Shown: positions 36,244 through 45,115, counted from the stretch's first letter. The stretch is 64,000 nucleotides of DNA from Sterolibacterium sp964437515 (GCA_964437515.1 CAYTHB010000004.1:1-64000); one strand, 5' to 3'. Program-made: numbers and translations. The notes: generated by a model from the sequence alone, not told the origin.

Positions 36244-36460
36244 GTGAAATACAAAAATTGGCGTTGAGTTGAAGTTTCGAGCGTAGCGAGCAAATCAGTA
36301 GCCGCCCCTTGAGGGGGCGTAGGCGGGGTTTCACGGAGCACTGCTCCGTGCCGCCGAAGCCGGACGGCTGTGCAAAGCCGTCCGTGGCGGATGGGTGGGG
36401 TAGGCGTATTTGGTATCGGGTAACGATTATTCATCCTCTGTGGGTGGAGATGGCTACCAT
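36244..36460. repeat. Right copy of ~220-bp inverted repeat
   Basis: Reverse complement of 35027-35252 at about 90% identity, including both nested palindromes. Differences are mostly in the inner 50 bp next to the cassette and in single-base changes or a 1-bp indel elsewhere. The spacing between the two copies holds only the ParA-like gene. Confidence 0.93.
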
Positions 36461-36470
36461 AATCGTTAGG

Positions 36471-36514
36471 TTGAGCCTGTCGAAGCCCTGTCAGCCAAGC
36501 CCTTCGACAAACTC
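36471..36514. repeat. REP-like hairpin
   Basis: Imperfect inverted repeat GAGCCTGTCGAAGCCC (36473-36488) and GCCCTTCGACAAACTC (36499-36514), followed by AGTGCGAAC. It resembles a TGTCGAAG/CTTCGACA extragenic palindrome widespread in proteobacterial genomes. It abuts the right inverted repeat. Confidence 0.75.
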
Positions 36515-36640
36515 AGTGCGAACAGATTCAAGTACATCTCAGCCGACTCAATAAGTACCCATAACGTGGCATATCACCTTGCATATCAGAGAGACAGCTA
36601 AGAGAATCAGCTATCCCTCTCTCTTGTCCTGATAATTGCT
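36515..36640. other. Intergenic upstream of the histidine kinase
   Basis: 126 bp; no clear promoter or terminator recognised. Confidence 0.35.
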
Positions 36641-38644
36641 TTGGCTTTGAAAAATCCCGATATCAAGGCACGCATGCTGATTGTTGCGCTGCTTCCGGTG
36701 CTGCTCATCAGCCTGGCTTTCTCGTTGTTTGTCTTGAACCAACGACACAACATCGCCGAAACAGCCTTGCTGGATCGAGGAGCCCTGCTGACTCGCCAAC
36801 TCGCACCCGCAGCTGAGTATGGCGTTTTTTCGGGCAACCATCAGGAATTGCAGCGACTGGCCGAAGCCGTTGCCCGCGAAACGGATGTCACGGCAGTCAC
36901 GCTATACGATGCCAATGGCCATATATTGGTCAGTACGGGAACACGACACCCCATGCGGCAAACCCTCTCATTCCACAACGATGGTCTAGGGCGCAGTGAA
37001 GATGAGCACACTGTGTTCTTTCATCGAACCATCCTGAAATCCCGTATGCCTTTCGATGACGCATCCCATTCCGGCAGTAATAACGATACGGGCGATACGA
37101 ATATCGAAACCGCCCCCCCTCAAATACTGGGCAGCCTTACCGTGGAAATGTCACGCAACAGCGTGAGCCGTACCATGCAGGAAACATTAATCGTCACGAC
37201 AGCTTTTTCATTACTGGCAGCAGTGATAGGCGGCTTGCTGGCACGTCGATTGAGTCGGGATATCACAGAGCCCATACTTGCTTTGCAACAAACCGTTGCC
37301 CTGATCAAAAAAGGCAAACTTGATGCACGGGTTACGCTACATCCCACAAGGGTACTGCGCGATCTTGAAGAAGGCTTTAATGACATGACGGAAGCGCTTG
37401 AATCCGGACACGACCTTCTGGAACAACGCATCAATGAAGCCACGGCAGAAATCCGTGACAAGAAAGAAGAGGCCGAACGTACCAGCCTGGCCAAGACACG
37501 CTTCTTGGCTGCCGCCAGCCATGATCTGCGCCAACCTTTACACGCGCTGACACTCTTTGCCGATGATCTCGATCAAGACACGGATCCTGCCACACAACAA
37601 CGGCTATTGAAGCAGATCAGAACCGCCACCGAGGCAATGAATCAACAACTCAACGCACTCCTCGATTTATCACGTCTGGATATGGGTGACATCGTCGTCC
37701 GTCCTCAAGTCGTCGCACTTGACCCCTTGATTAGACGACTCGTGGCCATCCATGCACCCGATGCCCACGCCAAAGGCGTGCGCGTGCGCCATGTCCCCAC
37801 CCACTGGCACACCCTGACCGATCCTCGCCTGCTGGAAAGCATGTTAGGCAACCTGATTGCCAATGCAGTGCGCTACACGCATCGAGGAGGGATCGTGATC
37901 GGCGTGCGGTATCGGGGCGAGCAACTCCGCCTGGAAGTCTGGGATAGCGGCATCGGTATGCCACAAGATCAGCTTCAACTGATTTTTCAGGAGTTCTATC
38001 AAGTCACCAATCCTGAACGCAATTCCGAAAAGGGATTGGGGCTCGGATTATCCATCGTGGCTCGCCTGGCCGAACGACTGCATCATCCAGTCGATGTACG
38101 ATCCAGCCTCGGTCGTGGCTCTGTTTTTGGCATCACACTACCCGCCGCCATTCCTGCGCCAGAATCTGAATCTGCTGAACAATCTCATCATTCAAAAGAC
38201 TACGAACAGCTCAACAAACTCAATAAAACCGTCGCCATTCTGGGCAAGCCGCCTGAAAAGAGCGATGAACCCTGTGTCTGTGATCTCGTGGAAAGCTGGG
38301 GTTGTAAGACCTTCTGTGCTGAGCATGTCCACACGCTCGATCGTTTAGGTATAGCTTGCCCGGATGCCATCATCTTTTTCGCAGAAGACTGGGAAGGGGT
38401 TCGTCAGTATGCCATGCGGCAAACGATGGACCCGATTCTCATCATGGTCGGCGCGCAGACGCCCTCATCTCAACGCCATGACACCTCGCGCCATGACGCC
38501 TCTTGTTCCGATGCATCGACTTCCCGCCACATCCCCACTTACGATCAACTCGGATTTCCCATACGCCCCGCCCGTCTGCGGGCACTGCTGCAAATCCTGC
38601 TGCAGCCGCAACCTGACACACAGGAAGAAGAAGCTACAGCTTGA
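36641..38644 (+). CDS. Sensor histidine kinase with degenerate receiver-like C terminus
   Basis: A 667-residue kinase. First helix MLIVALLPVLLISLAFSLF, a periplasmic sensor of about 150 residues, second helix near 180-200, HAMP (about 205-260), coiled coil, HisKA with the phospho-acceptor in AASHDLRQPLHAL (His near 294), and an HATPase domain with NLIANAVRYT, VWDSGIGMP and GLGLGLSIV. The last ~130 residues look like a receiver fold but lack the acceptor aspartate (PDAIIFFAEDWEG where an acidic phosphorylation site is expected). The start is TTG 36641 or 36647, without a clear binding site. The 3' end overlaps the convergent response regulator by 11 bp. Confidence 0.88.
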   Translation: MALKNPDIKARMLIVALLPVLLISLAFSLFVLNQRHNIAETALLDRGALLTRQLAPAAEYGVFSGNHQELQRLAEAVARETDVTAVTLYDANGHILVSTGTRHPMRQTLSFHNDGLGRSEDEHTVFFHRTILKSRMPFDDASHSGSNNDTGDTNIETAPPQILGSLTVEMSRNSVSRTMQETLIVTTAFSLLAAVIGGLLARRLSRDITEPILALQQTVALIKKGKLDARVTLHPTRVLRDLEEGFNDMTEALESGHDLLEQRINEATAEIRDKKEEAERTSLAKTRFLAAASHDLRQPLHALTLFADDLDQDTDPATQQRLLKQIRTATEAMNQQLNALLDLSRLDMGDIVVRPQVVALDPLIRRLVAIHAPDAHAKGVRVRHVPTHWHTLTDPRLLESMLGNLIANAVRYTHRGGIVIGVRYRGEQLRLEVWDSGIGMPQDQLQLIFQEFYQVTNPERNSEKGLGLGLSIVARLAERLHHPVDVRSSLGRGSVFGITLPAAIPAPESESAEQSHHSKDYEQLNKLNKTVAILGKPPEKSDEPCVCDLVESWGCKTFCAEHVHTLDRLGIACPDAIIFFAEDWEGVRQYAMRQTMDPILIMVGAQTPSSQRHDTSRHDASCSDASTSRHIPTYDQLGFPIRPARLRALLQILLQPQPDTQEEEATA

Positions 38645-39284
38645 TGGATTTGTGATCCCTGACCAGTAGTATTGCCTGCGAGCGATTATCCACACCCAAC
38701 AATTTGAGTATGGCGGAAACGTGCACCTTGACGGTGCCTTCGGTCAGCCCCAGTAACTCGCTGATCTGACGATTCGTCTTGCCCTGTACCAGGGTTTCCA
38801 GCACCCGCATCTGTGCAGCAGTCAGATTGTATTCATCGGCCAGAGATAGATGACTACGACGCTTGCGCTGGATAGGCTCTTCATCCTGCAGGAATGTCGG
38901 CACATAGATTTCTCCTGCCAGAACCTGGCGCAAAGCCTCCAGCAAAACCTCGCCCGGGCTCGATTTGCTCACGAAACCAGAAGCACCGGCACGCATGGCA
39001 CGATCGATCGTACTACGATCATCCAGTGCTGAAATAATGACCACCGGTATCGATGGAAAACGCTTGCGCATCACCCCAAGGCAGCCCATCCCATTCAAAC
39101 CGGGCAGCATCAGGTCAAGCAGGCATAGATCGTAATCGTCCGCCCCCTCTTTTTCCAGCAGTGCGATGGCTTCTTCAGCATCTCGCACCCCATGACAAAC
39201 GATGTCACGTTCCAGTTTCTGTAACGTTTGCAACAAACCTTCGCGCACCAGCGCATGATCTTCCACTACCAGCAATTTCAGCAT
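38634..39284 (-). CDS. NarL/FixJ-family response regulator
   Basis: A 216-residue regulator: receiver with VVEDHALVREG, acceptor aspartate in CLLDLMLPGLNG and a KSSPGEV lysine, then a LuxR helix-turn-helix (LTAAQMRVLETLVQGKTNRQ, LTEGTVKVHVSAILKLLGV). Probably the partner of the convergent kinase. Start taken at 39284 (MLKLLVVEDH); 39299 is possible. Confidence 0.9.
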   Translation of the reverse strand: MLKLLVVEDHALVREGLLQTLQKLERDIVCHGVRDAEEAIALLEKEGADDYDLCLLDLMLPGLNGMGCLGVMRKRFPSIPVVIISALDDRSTIDRAMRAGASGFVSKSSPGEVLLEALRQVLAGEIYVPTFLQDEEPIQRKRRSHLSLADEYNLTAAQMRVLETLVQGKTNRQISELLGLTEGTVKVHVSAILKLLGVDNRSQAILLVRDHKSIKL

Positions 39285-39410
39285 ACTGCGACTTTCCATC
39301 CTGCCGTTTAACCAAAGTCAGTCATGCTAACGCAATATCCCGTTAAAACAAAGGGTCTCACACACTGCATTCATCTCCAATAGCGCATAACTTCACACTG
39401 TTGGAGTAAC

Positions 39411-39950
39411 ATGCCCTTCATCACATACACTCTCTTGACCTTGAAAGAAATCATGTCCAGCGACTCCAACACGACCGATCCAATGGAATTCCTGAAATCC
39501 ATGTGGGGCAATATGGGATTTTCCCTGCCTGGCATGGTGACGCCCACATTGGATGTGGACGAACTTGGCAAGCGTATCGCCGATCTGAAGGCGGTCGAAG
39601 GCTGGCTGAAAATGAATCTGAACACCTTGCAGATGACCATTCAGGGTCTGGAAATGCAACGCGTGGCACTAACGACGGCACAAGCGATGGGGCAAGCCAT
39701 GAGTCAGGCAGCGCAGGCAGCGGCGCAAAACGCGACCTCCACCGAATCCGCCCAGACATCCGCTGCCGACAGCGCAGCTCAACTCCAGCAAACCCTGATG
39801 AATGCTGCACTCAACCCAGCATCCGCCTTATGGCCGTGGAATTTCATGCAAACGGCCACGGCTCCTGAGTGCGATAGTGCCACAAACGTGCCCGAGCAAT
39901 CCGATTCCCCTGCCAAACCCAAGCGATCACGCAAAAAACAGGAAGAATGA
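39411..39950 (+). CDS. phaM: PHA granule regulatory protein PhaM
   Basis: A 179-residue protein with the PhaM core: SMWGNMGFSLPGMVTPTLDV, then ELGKRIADLKAVEGWLKMNL and TLQMTIQGLEMQR. In Ralstonia eutropha PhaM activates PHA synthase and tethers granules to the nucleoid. An Ala/Gln-rich linker and a basic tail (KPKRSRKKQEE) fit DNA binding. The ATG at 39411 has GGAG 4 nt upstream; 39453 (MSSDSN) better fits homologues but lacks a good site. No other pha gene is in the window. Confidence 0.88.
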   Translation: MPFITYTLLTLKEIMSSDSNTTDPMEFLKSMWGNMGFSLPGMVTPTLDVDELGKRIADLKAVEGWLKMNLNTLQMTIQGLEMQRVALTTAQAMGQAMSQAAQAAAQNATSTESAQTSAADSAAQLQQTLMNAALNPASALWPWNFMQTATAPECDSATNVPEQSDSPAKPKRSRKKQEE

Positions 39951-39951
39951 C

Positions 39952-40356
39952 TCAAACCACCGGCGAACCAATTGCCCGCTTGCTGCCATCCCGATTCACC
40001 CCCACATAGGTCAAAGTTGCCTCGGTTACTTTAACCACCAGCAACTCCGGATGATTTTCAATGAACCGCTGGGCATACACCTGCACATCGACAGTCACCG
40101 ACGTTTTACCGACATGATTGACGCTGGCATAAAAACTCACCACATCGCCTACAGAAATGGGTTGCTTGAACTGAAAGGCATTCACCGCCACCGTTGCAAT
40201 ACGCCCACCACCGACCTGCGTCGCGGCAACCCCACCGGCAATATCGACCTGAGCCATCACCCAACCCCCAAAAATATCACCCGCGGCATTGACATCCGCT
40301 GGCATGGGCACGACGCGCAAGGTCGGCTGACGATCAGGCAATGTCATCTTGCTCAT
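39952..40356 (-). CDS. YciA-type acyl-CoA thioesterase
   Basis: A 134-residue single-hotdog thioesterase with the YciA signature PADVNAAGDIFGGWVMAQVD. Such enzymes hydrolyse short- to long-chain acyl-CoA in the cytoplasm. It converges on phaM with 1 bp between stops, and is divergent from comM. Confidence 0.92.
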   Translation of the reverse strand: MSKMTLPDRQPTLRVVPMPADVNAAGDIFGGWVMAQVDIAGGVAATQVGGGRIATVAVNAFQFKQPISVGDVVSFYASVNHVGKTSVTVDVQVYAQRFIENHPELLVVKVTEATLTYVGVNRDGSKRAIGSPVV

Positions 40357-40386
40357 GAATCCACAACCTCCATCCTATTGAACACT

Positions 40387-40417
40387 TTGAAGAATCAACC
40401 AGTATAGCCCCTATAAT
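40387..40417 (+). promoter_or_regulatory. Candidate comM promoter
   Basis: TTGAAG at 40387-40392 and TATAAT at 40412-40417, separated by 19 bp (longer than ideal); the -10 is perfect and 38 bp before the comM ATG. Confidence 0.5.
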
Positions 40418-40455
40418 CATCCCATCCCTGCTTTCGAATCGACGAAACGAATCTC

Positions 40456-41976
40456 ATGTCTCTAGCCGTTCTTCGTTCCCGCGCCATTGCTGGTATGGAT
40501 GCACCAGAGGTCATCGTCGAAGTTCATCTCTCGGCCGGTTTGCCTGCCTTCAATCTGGTGGGGCTACCGGATACCGAAGTCAAGGAAGCGCGTGATCGGG
40601 TTCGTGCGGCCATCCAGAATTGCCGCTATGAGTTTCCGCAACGACGCATTACCGTCAATCTGGCACCCGCCGATCTGCCCAAAGAGTCCGGCCGTTTCGA
40701 TCTCCCCATTGCGCTGGGTATCCTGATTGCCTCGGGACAACTCAAAGCTGCATCACTGGACGATTACGAATTTGCCGGAGAACTCGCGCTGGGGGGCGAG
40801 TTACGACCAATACGAGGCGCATTGGCGATGGTCGCTGCCATGACCTTGCAACAATCCCCAGATAAGCCCCGACCCCAGGCACGCACCTTGATTCTGCCCA
40901 GTGCCAGCGCACCCGAAGCAGCTCTGGTGCGTTCTGCCACCATACTCCCCGCCAAAAATCTGCTTGAGGTTAGTGCCCACCTTTGCGGACAGCAAGTATT
41001 GAGGCCATTTTCTGCCGAGAACATCTCTCATTCACCTCGCTACCCCGACCTTGCCGAGGTCAAGGGGCAGGCTCAGGCACGGCGCGCCCTTGAAGTCGCC
41101 GCTGCAGGTGGGCATAGCCTGCTGATGTCAGGGCCACCCGGGACGGGCAAATCCATGTTGGCCAGCCGTTTTGCTGGTATCTTGCCACCGATGACCGAAG
41201 CCGAAGCACTGGAAAGTGCCGCCGTACATTCACTGGCAGGTAGCTTTCGCACGGAGCACTGGGGACAACGCCCCTATCGTTCACCACATCACTCCGCCTC
41301 CAGCCCGGCCTTGGTCGGAGGCGGTGGCGTACCACGCCCGGGCGAAATTTCCATGGCGCATCATGGGGTGCTCTTTCTCGATGAACTCACCGAATTCGAC
41401 CGACGCGTGCTCGAAGCCCTGCGCGAACCGCTGGAAACAGGGCACATCAGCATTGCACGAGCGGCTCGACATGCTGATTTTCCTGCACGCTTTCAACTCG
41501 TGGCCGCCATGAACCCCTGTCCTTGCGGCTGGCTCGGACATAGCAACGGCAAATGCCGCTGTACGCCGGATCAAGTTGCCCGCTATCGTGGCAAGCTCTC
41601 GGGTCCCTTGCTCGATCGCATCGACCTGATGATCGAAGTTCCGTCGCTTACCGAAGCCGAACTCCAAGGCAAAGCCAGTGGCGAATCCAGTGCTTGCGTA
41701 CGCACCCGCGTCATCGCCGCCCGACAGCGCCAGCACGATCGGCAAGGCAAGGCCAACGCCCATCTTTCTCCCGCCGAAATCGACACCCACTGTACACCCG
41801 ATACGACCGGCTTGAACATGCTCAAACAAGCCATTACCCGTCTATCCCTTTCGGCGCGTGCCTATCATCGCATCCTCAAGGTCAGCCGCAGCATTGCCGA
41901 TCTCGCTGAAAGCGAACACGTCCATGCCGCCCACATTGCCGAAGCCATCCACTACCGGCGCAATGCCGATACCTGA
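40456..41976 (+). CDS. comM: YifB/ComM Mg-chelatase-like AAA+ ATPase
   Basis: A 506-residue protein: Lon-like N-terminal domain (SLAVLRSRAIAGMDAPEVIV; ITVNLAPADLPKESGRFDLP), AAA+ core with MSGPPGTGKSMLASR and GVLFLDELTEF, and a cysteine cluster NPCPCGWLGHSNGKCRC. ComM is a hexameric helicase promoting branch migration during natural transformation. A full-length comM hints at natural competence, which would fit a transformation-limiting II-C CRISPR, but no uptake genes are here. Confidence 0.95.
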   Translation: MSLAVLRSRAIAGMDAPEVIVEVHLSAGLPAFNLVGLPDTEVKEARDRVRAAIQNCRYEFPQRRITVNLAPADLPKESGRFDLPIALGILIASGQLKAASLDDYEFAGELALGGELRPIRGALAMVAAMTLQQSPDKPRPQARTLILPSASAPEAALVRSATILPAKNLLEVSAHLCGQQVLRPFSAENISHSPRYPDLAEVKGQAQARRALEVAAAGGHSLLMSGPPGTGKSMLASRFAGILPPMTEAEALESAAVHSLAGSFRTEHWGQRPYRSPHHSASSPALVGGGGVPRPGEISMAHHGVLFLDELTEFDRRVLEALREPLETGHISIARAARHADFPARFQLVAAMNPCPCGWLGHSNGKCRCTPDQVARYRGKLSGPLLDRIDLMIEVPSLTEAELQGKASGESSACVRTRVIAARQRQHDRQGKANAHLSPAEIDTHCTPDTTGLNMLKQAITRLSLSARAYHRILKVSRSIADLAESEHVHAAHIAEAIHYRRNADT

Positions 41977-42004
41977 TTGCCTCCATCCACCGACCCTACT
42001 CTCC

Positions 42005-42379
42005 ATGACGACCCAACGCCAACGCTGGCCCCTTTATCTGGCCACCACATTACTAGCTCTCATCGCGCTTTTTGCAGCCTATACCTGGCTATCCTTGCAA
42101 TGGAACTACTCCGAAGGCGAGCGCGCCGGCTATGTGCAAACCTTTACGCGAAAAGGGTGGCTATGCAAAACATGGGAAGGTGAACTGGCCATGGTCGCAC
42201 TCCCCGGCACACTTTCCGAAAAATTCCGATTCACCGTGCACGATGATGCGATCGCCGAAAAGATCAACCAAAGCATGGGGCAACGTGTCGCCTTGATATT
42301 TCAACAGCACATCGGCCTTCCCAGTAGCTGCTTTGGCGAAACCGATCACTTCGTCGTCGGCGTGAGGCGGGTTGAGTAA
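42005..42379 (+). CDS. Conserved small membrane-anchored protein
   Basis: A 124-residue protein: one N-terminal helix (LYLATTLLALIALFAAYTWL) and a soluble domain with NYSEGERAGYVQTFTRKGW and LCKTWEGELAM. Homologues in Betaproteobacteria are often labelled 6-phosphogluconate dehydrogenase, but no dehydrogenase motif is present and that label should not be carried over. Start ATG 42005, 28 bp after comM, so probably co-transcribed with it. Confidence 0.8.
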   Translation: MTTQRQRWPLYLATTLLALIALFAAYTWLSLQWNYSEGERAGYVQTFTRKGWLCKTWEGELAMVALPGTLSEKFRFTVHDDAIAEKINQSMGQRVALIFQQHIGLPSSCFGETDHFVVGVRRVE

Positions 42380-42502
42380 ATGTCAAGACTCATGATATTG
42401 CCTGAACTCACATAACCTTGCGCAGCACCGCATGACCTATGAATCGCAAGGCGCTCACTCATTGAGCATCCCCGCTTTGAAATCCAGTAACACACTGATA
42501 CC

Positions 42503-42520
42503 ACATGATAAAAATCATGT
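42503..42520. promoter_or_regulatory. Perfect inverted repeat, candidate operator
   Basis: ACATGAT-AAAA-ATCATGT: 7-bp perfect arms, 4-bp spacer. It is centred 34 bp (about three turns) upstream of the CRP-type site centre. Regulator unknown. Confidence 0.5.
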
Positions 42521-42537
42521 TTCCAATACACGCTGGG

Positions 42538-42553
42538 TGTGATGTATCTCACA
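42538..42553 (+). promoter_or_regulatory. CRP-type binding site
   Basis: TGTGATGTATCTCACA matches the CRP consensus TGTGA-N6-TCACA in all ten fixed positions. Its centre falls at -61.5 relative to the start predicted from the promoter below, the classic class I activation position. Confidence 0.75.
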
Positions 42554-42571
42554 AAAAACACAAACCGCTCA

Positions 42572-42600
42572 TTGACGCTCTTCAAGCCCACTCTTAAGAT
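42572..42600 (+). promoter_or_regulatory. Sigma-70 promoter of the mini-lipoprotein gene
   Basis: -35 TTGACG (42572-42577), 17-bp spacer, -10 TAAGAT (42595-42600). Predicted RNA start about 42607, leaving a ~55-nt leader. Confidence 0.75.
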
Positions 42601-42662
42601 TGAATTGCGTCGGCATTATTGTCGCTCTTCTGTCATACCCTTCAAATATCAAGGAGAATCAC

Positions 42663-42770
42663 ATGTCCAAATACCTCACCGCCCTGACCCTGATCGCCAC
42701 CACCCTGATGATTACCGCCTGTGGCATGAACGGCACCTATGCGTTCACGGGCAACCTGAGCCTGGTCTGA
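42663..42770 (+). CDS. 35-residue lipoprotein, unknown function
   Basis: A very short gene with strong signals: AAGGAG 6 nt before the ATG, its own promoter and a terminator 20 bp after the stop. The peptide is a lipoprotein signal (KYLTALTLIATTLMITAC, lipobox ITAC) followed by only 16 mature residues, CGMNGTYAFTGNLSLV. It would be a lipid-anchored peptide in the envelope. Similar in scale to entericidins but not recognisably homologous. Confidence 0.82.
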   Translation: MSKYLTALTLIATTLMITACGMNGTYAFTGNLSLV

Positions 42771-42790
42771 TCAAGCAATCATCAGACACT

Positions 42791-42822
42791 AAAAACCCTC
42801 TGAGTCATCAGAGGGTTTTTTT
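42791..42822. terminator. Rho-independent terminator, probably bidirectional
   Basis: AAAAACCCTCTGA (42791-42803), GTCA loop, TCAGAGGGTTTTTTT (42808-42822): a long stem with A- and T-runs on the two sides. It ends the lipoprotein transcript and can serve convergent clpA. Confidence 0.93.
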
Positions 42823-42856
42823 ATTGCTGCTCCATTTACTGCCCAAACAACGCGGC

Positions 42857-45115
42857 TCAAACCACTGCGGTTTCCTCGGCGAAGTCCAGCTTGACCTGCT
42901 GATCTTCATCCAGATCGATGGTCACCTTGCCGCCATTGGCCAATCGGCCAAACAACAGTTCATCCGCCAAGGCAGCGCGGATGCTGTCCTGAATCAAGCG
43001 CGCCATGGGGCGTGCGCCCATGATGGGATCGAAGCCTTTCTCCGCTAACCAAGCACGCAAGGCATCGGTAAAGATCGCCTCGACTTTCTTTTCATGTAGC
43101 TGGCCTTCCAACTGCATGAGGAATTTATCCACCACTTGCAGAATGATCTGCGCATCCAGCGCGGCAAAGGAGATGGTCGCATCGAGGCGGTTGCGGAATT
43201 CCGGCGTAAACAAGCGCTTGATCTCCGCCATTTCGTCGCCCAGCTGTTTAGTGCTGGTAAAGCCCATGCTCGGCTTCTGCAGAGCTTCAGCACCGGCATT
43301 GGTGGTCATGATGAGCACCACATTGCGAAAATCCGCCTTGCGCCCGTTGTTGTCGGTGAGCGAGCCATGATCCATCACCTGCAACAGGATATTGAAAATA
43401 TCCGGATGGGCCTTTTCGATTTCGTCGAGCAACAACACGGCATGCGGCTTTTTGGTCACCGCCTCAGTCAGCAGGCCGCCTTGGTCGAAACCAACGTAGC
43501 CCGGTGGCGCACCAATCAGGCGGCTCACCGCATGTCGCTCCATATATTCGGACATATCAAAGCGGATTAGCTCGATGCCCATGCAGTACGCCAACTGACG
43601 AGCCACTTCGGTCTTGCCCACGCCCGTCGGACCGCTAAAGAGGAAGCTGCCAATGGGTTTTTGCGGATTGCCCAAACCCGATCGTGACATCTTGATCGCT
43701 TTAGCCAAAGCTTCGATCGCACGATCCTGGCCAAACACCACCGCCCGCAAATCGCGGTCGAGATTTTTCAATGCGCTGCGATCATCGCTCGACACATGCT
43801 GCGGCGGAATCCGCGCAATACGCGCAACGATTTCTTCGATTTCAGTTTTGCCGATCAGTTTTTTCTGTTTTGACTTGGGCAAAATGCGCTGCGCCGCGCC
43901 CGCCTCGTCAATCACATCAATCGCCTTATCAGGCAGATGCCGGTCGTTGATATATTTAGCCGACAGCTCCGCCGCACTGGCAATCGCCGCCGCCGAATAC
44001 TTGATGCCGTGATGTTCCTCGAAACGCGCCTTGAGACCGCGCAAAATGGAAACTGTTTCGTCAATCGACGGTTCATTCACATCGATTTTCTGAAAACGAC
44101 GAGACAAGGCGTGGTCTTTCTCGAACACCCCGCGATATTCCTGATACGTCGTCGCACCGATGCACTTCAGGCGGCCATTCGACAACGCCGGCTTGAGCAG
44201 ATTCGACGCATCCAGCGTACCCCCCGAAGCCGCGCCCGCGCCAATCAATGTATGAATTTCGTCGATGAACAAAATGGCATTGGGCAATTCGGCAAGCTGT
44301 TTGATGACGGACTTCAAGCGTTGCTCAAAATCGCCGCGATACTTGGTGCCCGCCAGCAGTGAGCCCATATCCAGCGAATACACCGTCGCATCCGCCAGAA
44401 TTTCCGGCACCTTGCCTTCGACGATATGGCGCGCCAGACCTTCCGCAATGGCGGTTTTGCCGACCCCCGCCTCGCCAACCAGCAAGGGATTATTTTTGCG
44501 CCGACGGCAAAGCGTCTGGATCACACGTTCCAGTTCCCTGTCGCGCCCGATCAATGGATCAATCCGCCCTTCCTGAGCCTGAGCATTGAGATTCAACGCA
44601 TAGCTTTCCAGTGCGCTGCCGCCTTCCTGCGTGGCCTGCTCCTGCTCGGTCTGCTCGGCTTCGCCACGCGTCACCGGCTGAGGATTCTTGGTGATGCCAT
44701 GAGAAATGAAATTCACCACATCCAGCCGCGTCACATTCTGGCGTTGCAGGAAATACACCGCATGCGAATCTTTCTCGCCAAAGATCGCCACCAACACATT
44801 CGCGCCCGTCACTTCTTTTTTGCCCGACGATTGCACATGCAGAATCGCCCGTTGAATAACGCGCTGAAAACCCAGTGTCGGTTGAGTTTCGATATCGTGA
44901 TTCCCGTTGACGATGGGGGTATGTTCATCAATGAAAGCAGTGAGCTCACGACGCAGCTCTTCAATATTGGCAGCACAGGCACGCAATACTTCGGCAGCCG
45001 AAGGATTGTCGATCAAGGCCAGCAGCAAATGTTCGACCGTAATGAATTCATGCCGCTTTTGTCGCGCATCAACAAAGGCCATATGCAGACTCACTTCAAG
45101 TTCCTGCGCGATCAT
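42857..45115 (-). CDS. clpA: ATP-dependent Clp protease ATP-binding subunit ClpA
   Basis: A 752-residue double-AAA+ unfoldase: N domain (MIAQELEVSLHMAFVDARQK), first Walker A VGEAGVGKTAIAEGLA, second Walker A FSGPTGVGKTEVARQLA. It lacks the ClpB middle coiled coil and is paired with clpS, which identifies ClpA. It feeds substrates to ClpP, which is not in the window. ATG one base after the clpS stop. Confidence 0.97.
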   Translation of the reverse strand: MIAQELEVSLHMAFVDARQKRHEFITVEHLLLALIDNPSAAEVLRACAANIEELRRELTAFIDEHTPIVNGNHDIETQPTLGFQRVIQRAILHVQSSGKKEVTGANVLVAIFGEKDSHAVYFLQRQNVTRLDVVNFISHGITKNPQPVTRGEAEQTEQEQATQEGGSALESYALNLNAQAQEGRIDPLIGRDRELERVIQTLCRRRKNNPLLVGEAGVGKTAIAEGLARHIVEGKVPEILADATVYSLDMGSLLAGTKYRGDFEQRLKSVIKQLAELPNAILFIDEIHTLIGAGAASGGTLDASNLLKPALSNGRLKCIGATTYQEYRGVFEKDHALSRRFQKIDVNEPSIDETVSILRGLKARFEEHHGIKYSAAAIASAAELSAKYINDRHLPDKAIDVIDEAGAAQRILPKSKQKKLIGKTEIEEIVARIARIPPQHVSSDDRSALKNLDRDLRAVVFGQDRAIEALAKAIKMSRSGLGNPQKPIGSFLFSGPTGVGKTEVARQLAYCMGIELIRFDMSEYMERHAVSRLIGAPPGYVGFDQGGLLTEAVTKKPHAVLLLDEIEKAHPDIFNILLQVMDHGSLTDNNGRKADFRNVVLIMTTNAGAEALQKPSMGFTSTKQLGDEMAEIKRLFTPEFRNRLDATISFAALDAQIILQVVDKFLMQLEGQLHEKKVEAIFTDALRAWLAEKGFDPIMGARPMARLIQDSIRAALADELLFGRLANGGKVTIDLDEDQQVKLDFAEETAVV

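Noticed and set aside
34955..36554. Peptide frames repeated in the two inverted repeats (each starts MRGRRRGFTEHC)
   Set aside because: The same ~40-residue translation in both copies only reflects the DNA repeat; no start signal or selection is evident.
42005..42379. 6-phosphogluconate dehydrogenase label for the small membrane protein
   Set aside because: No Rossmann fold or dehydrogenase motif; the label appears to be a propagated misannotation.
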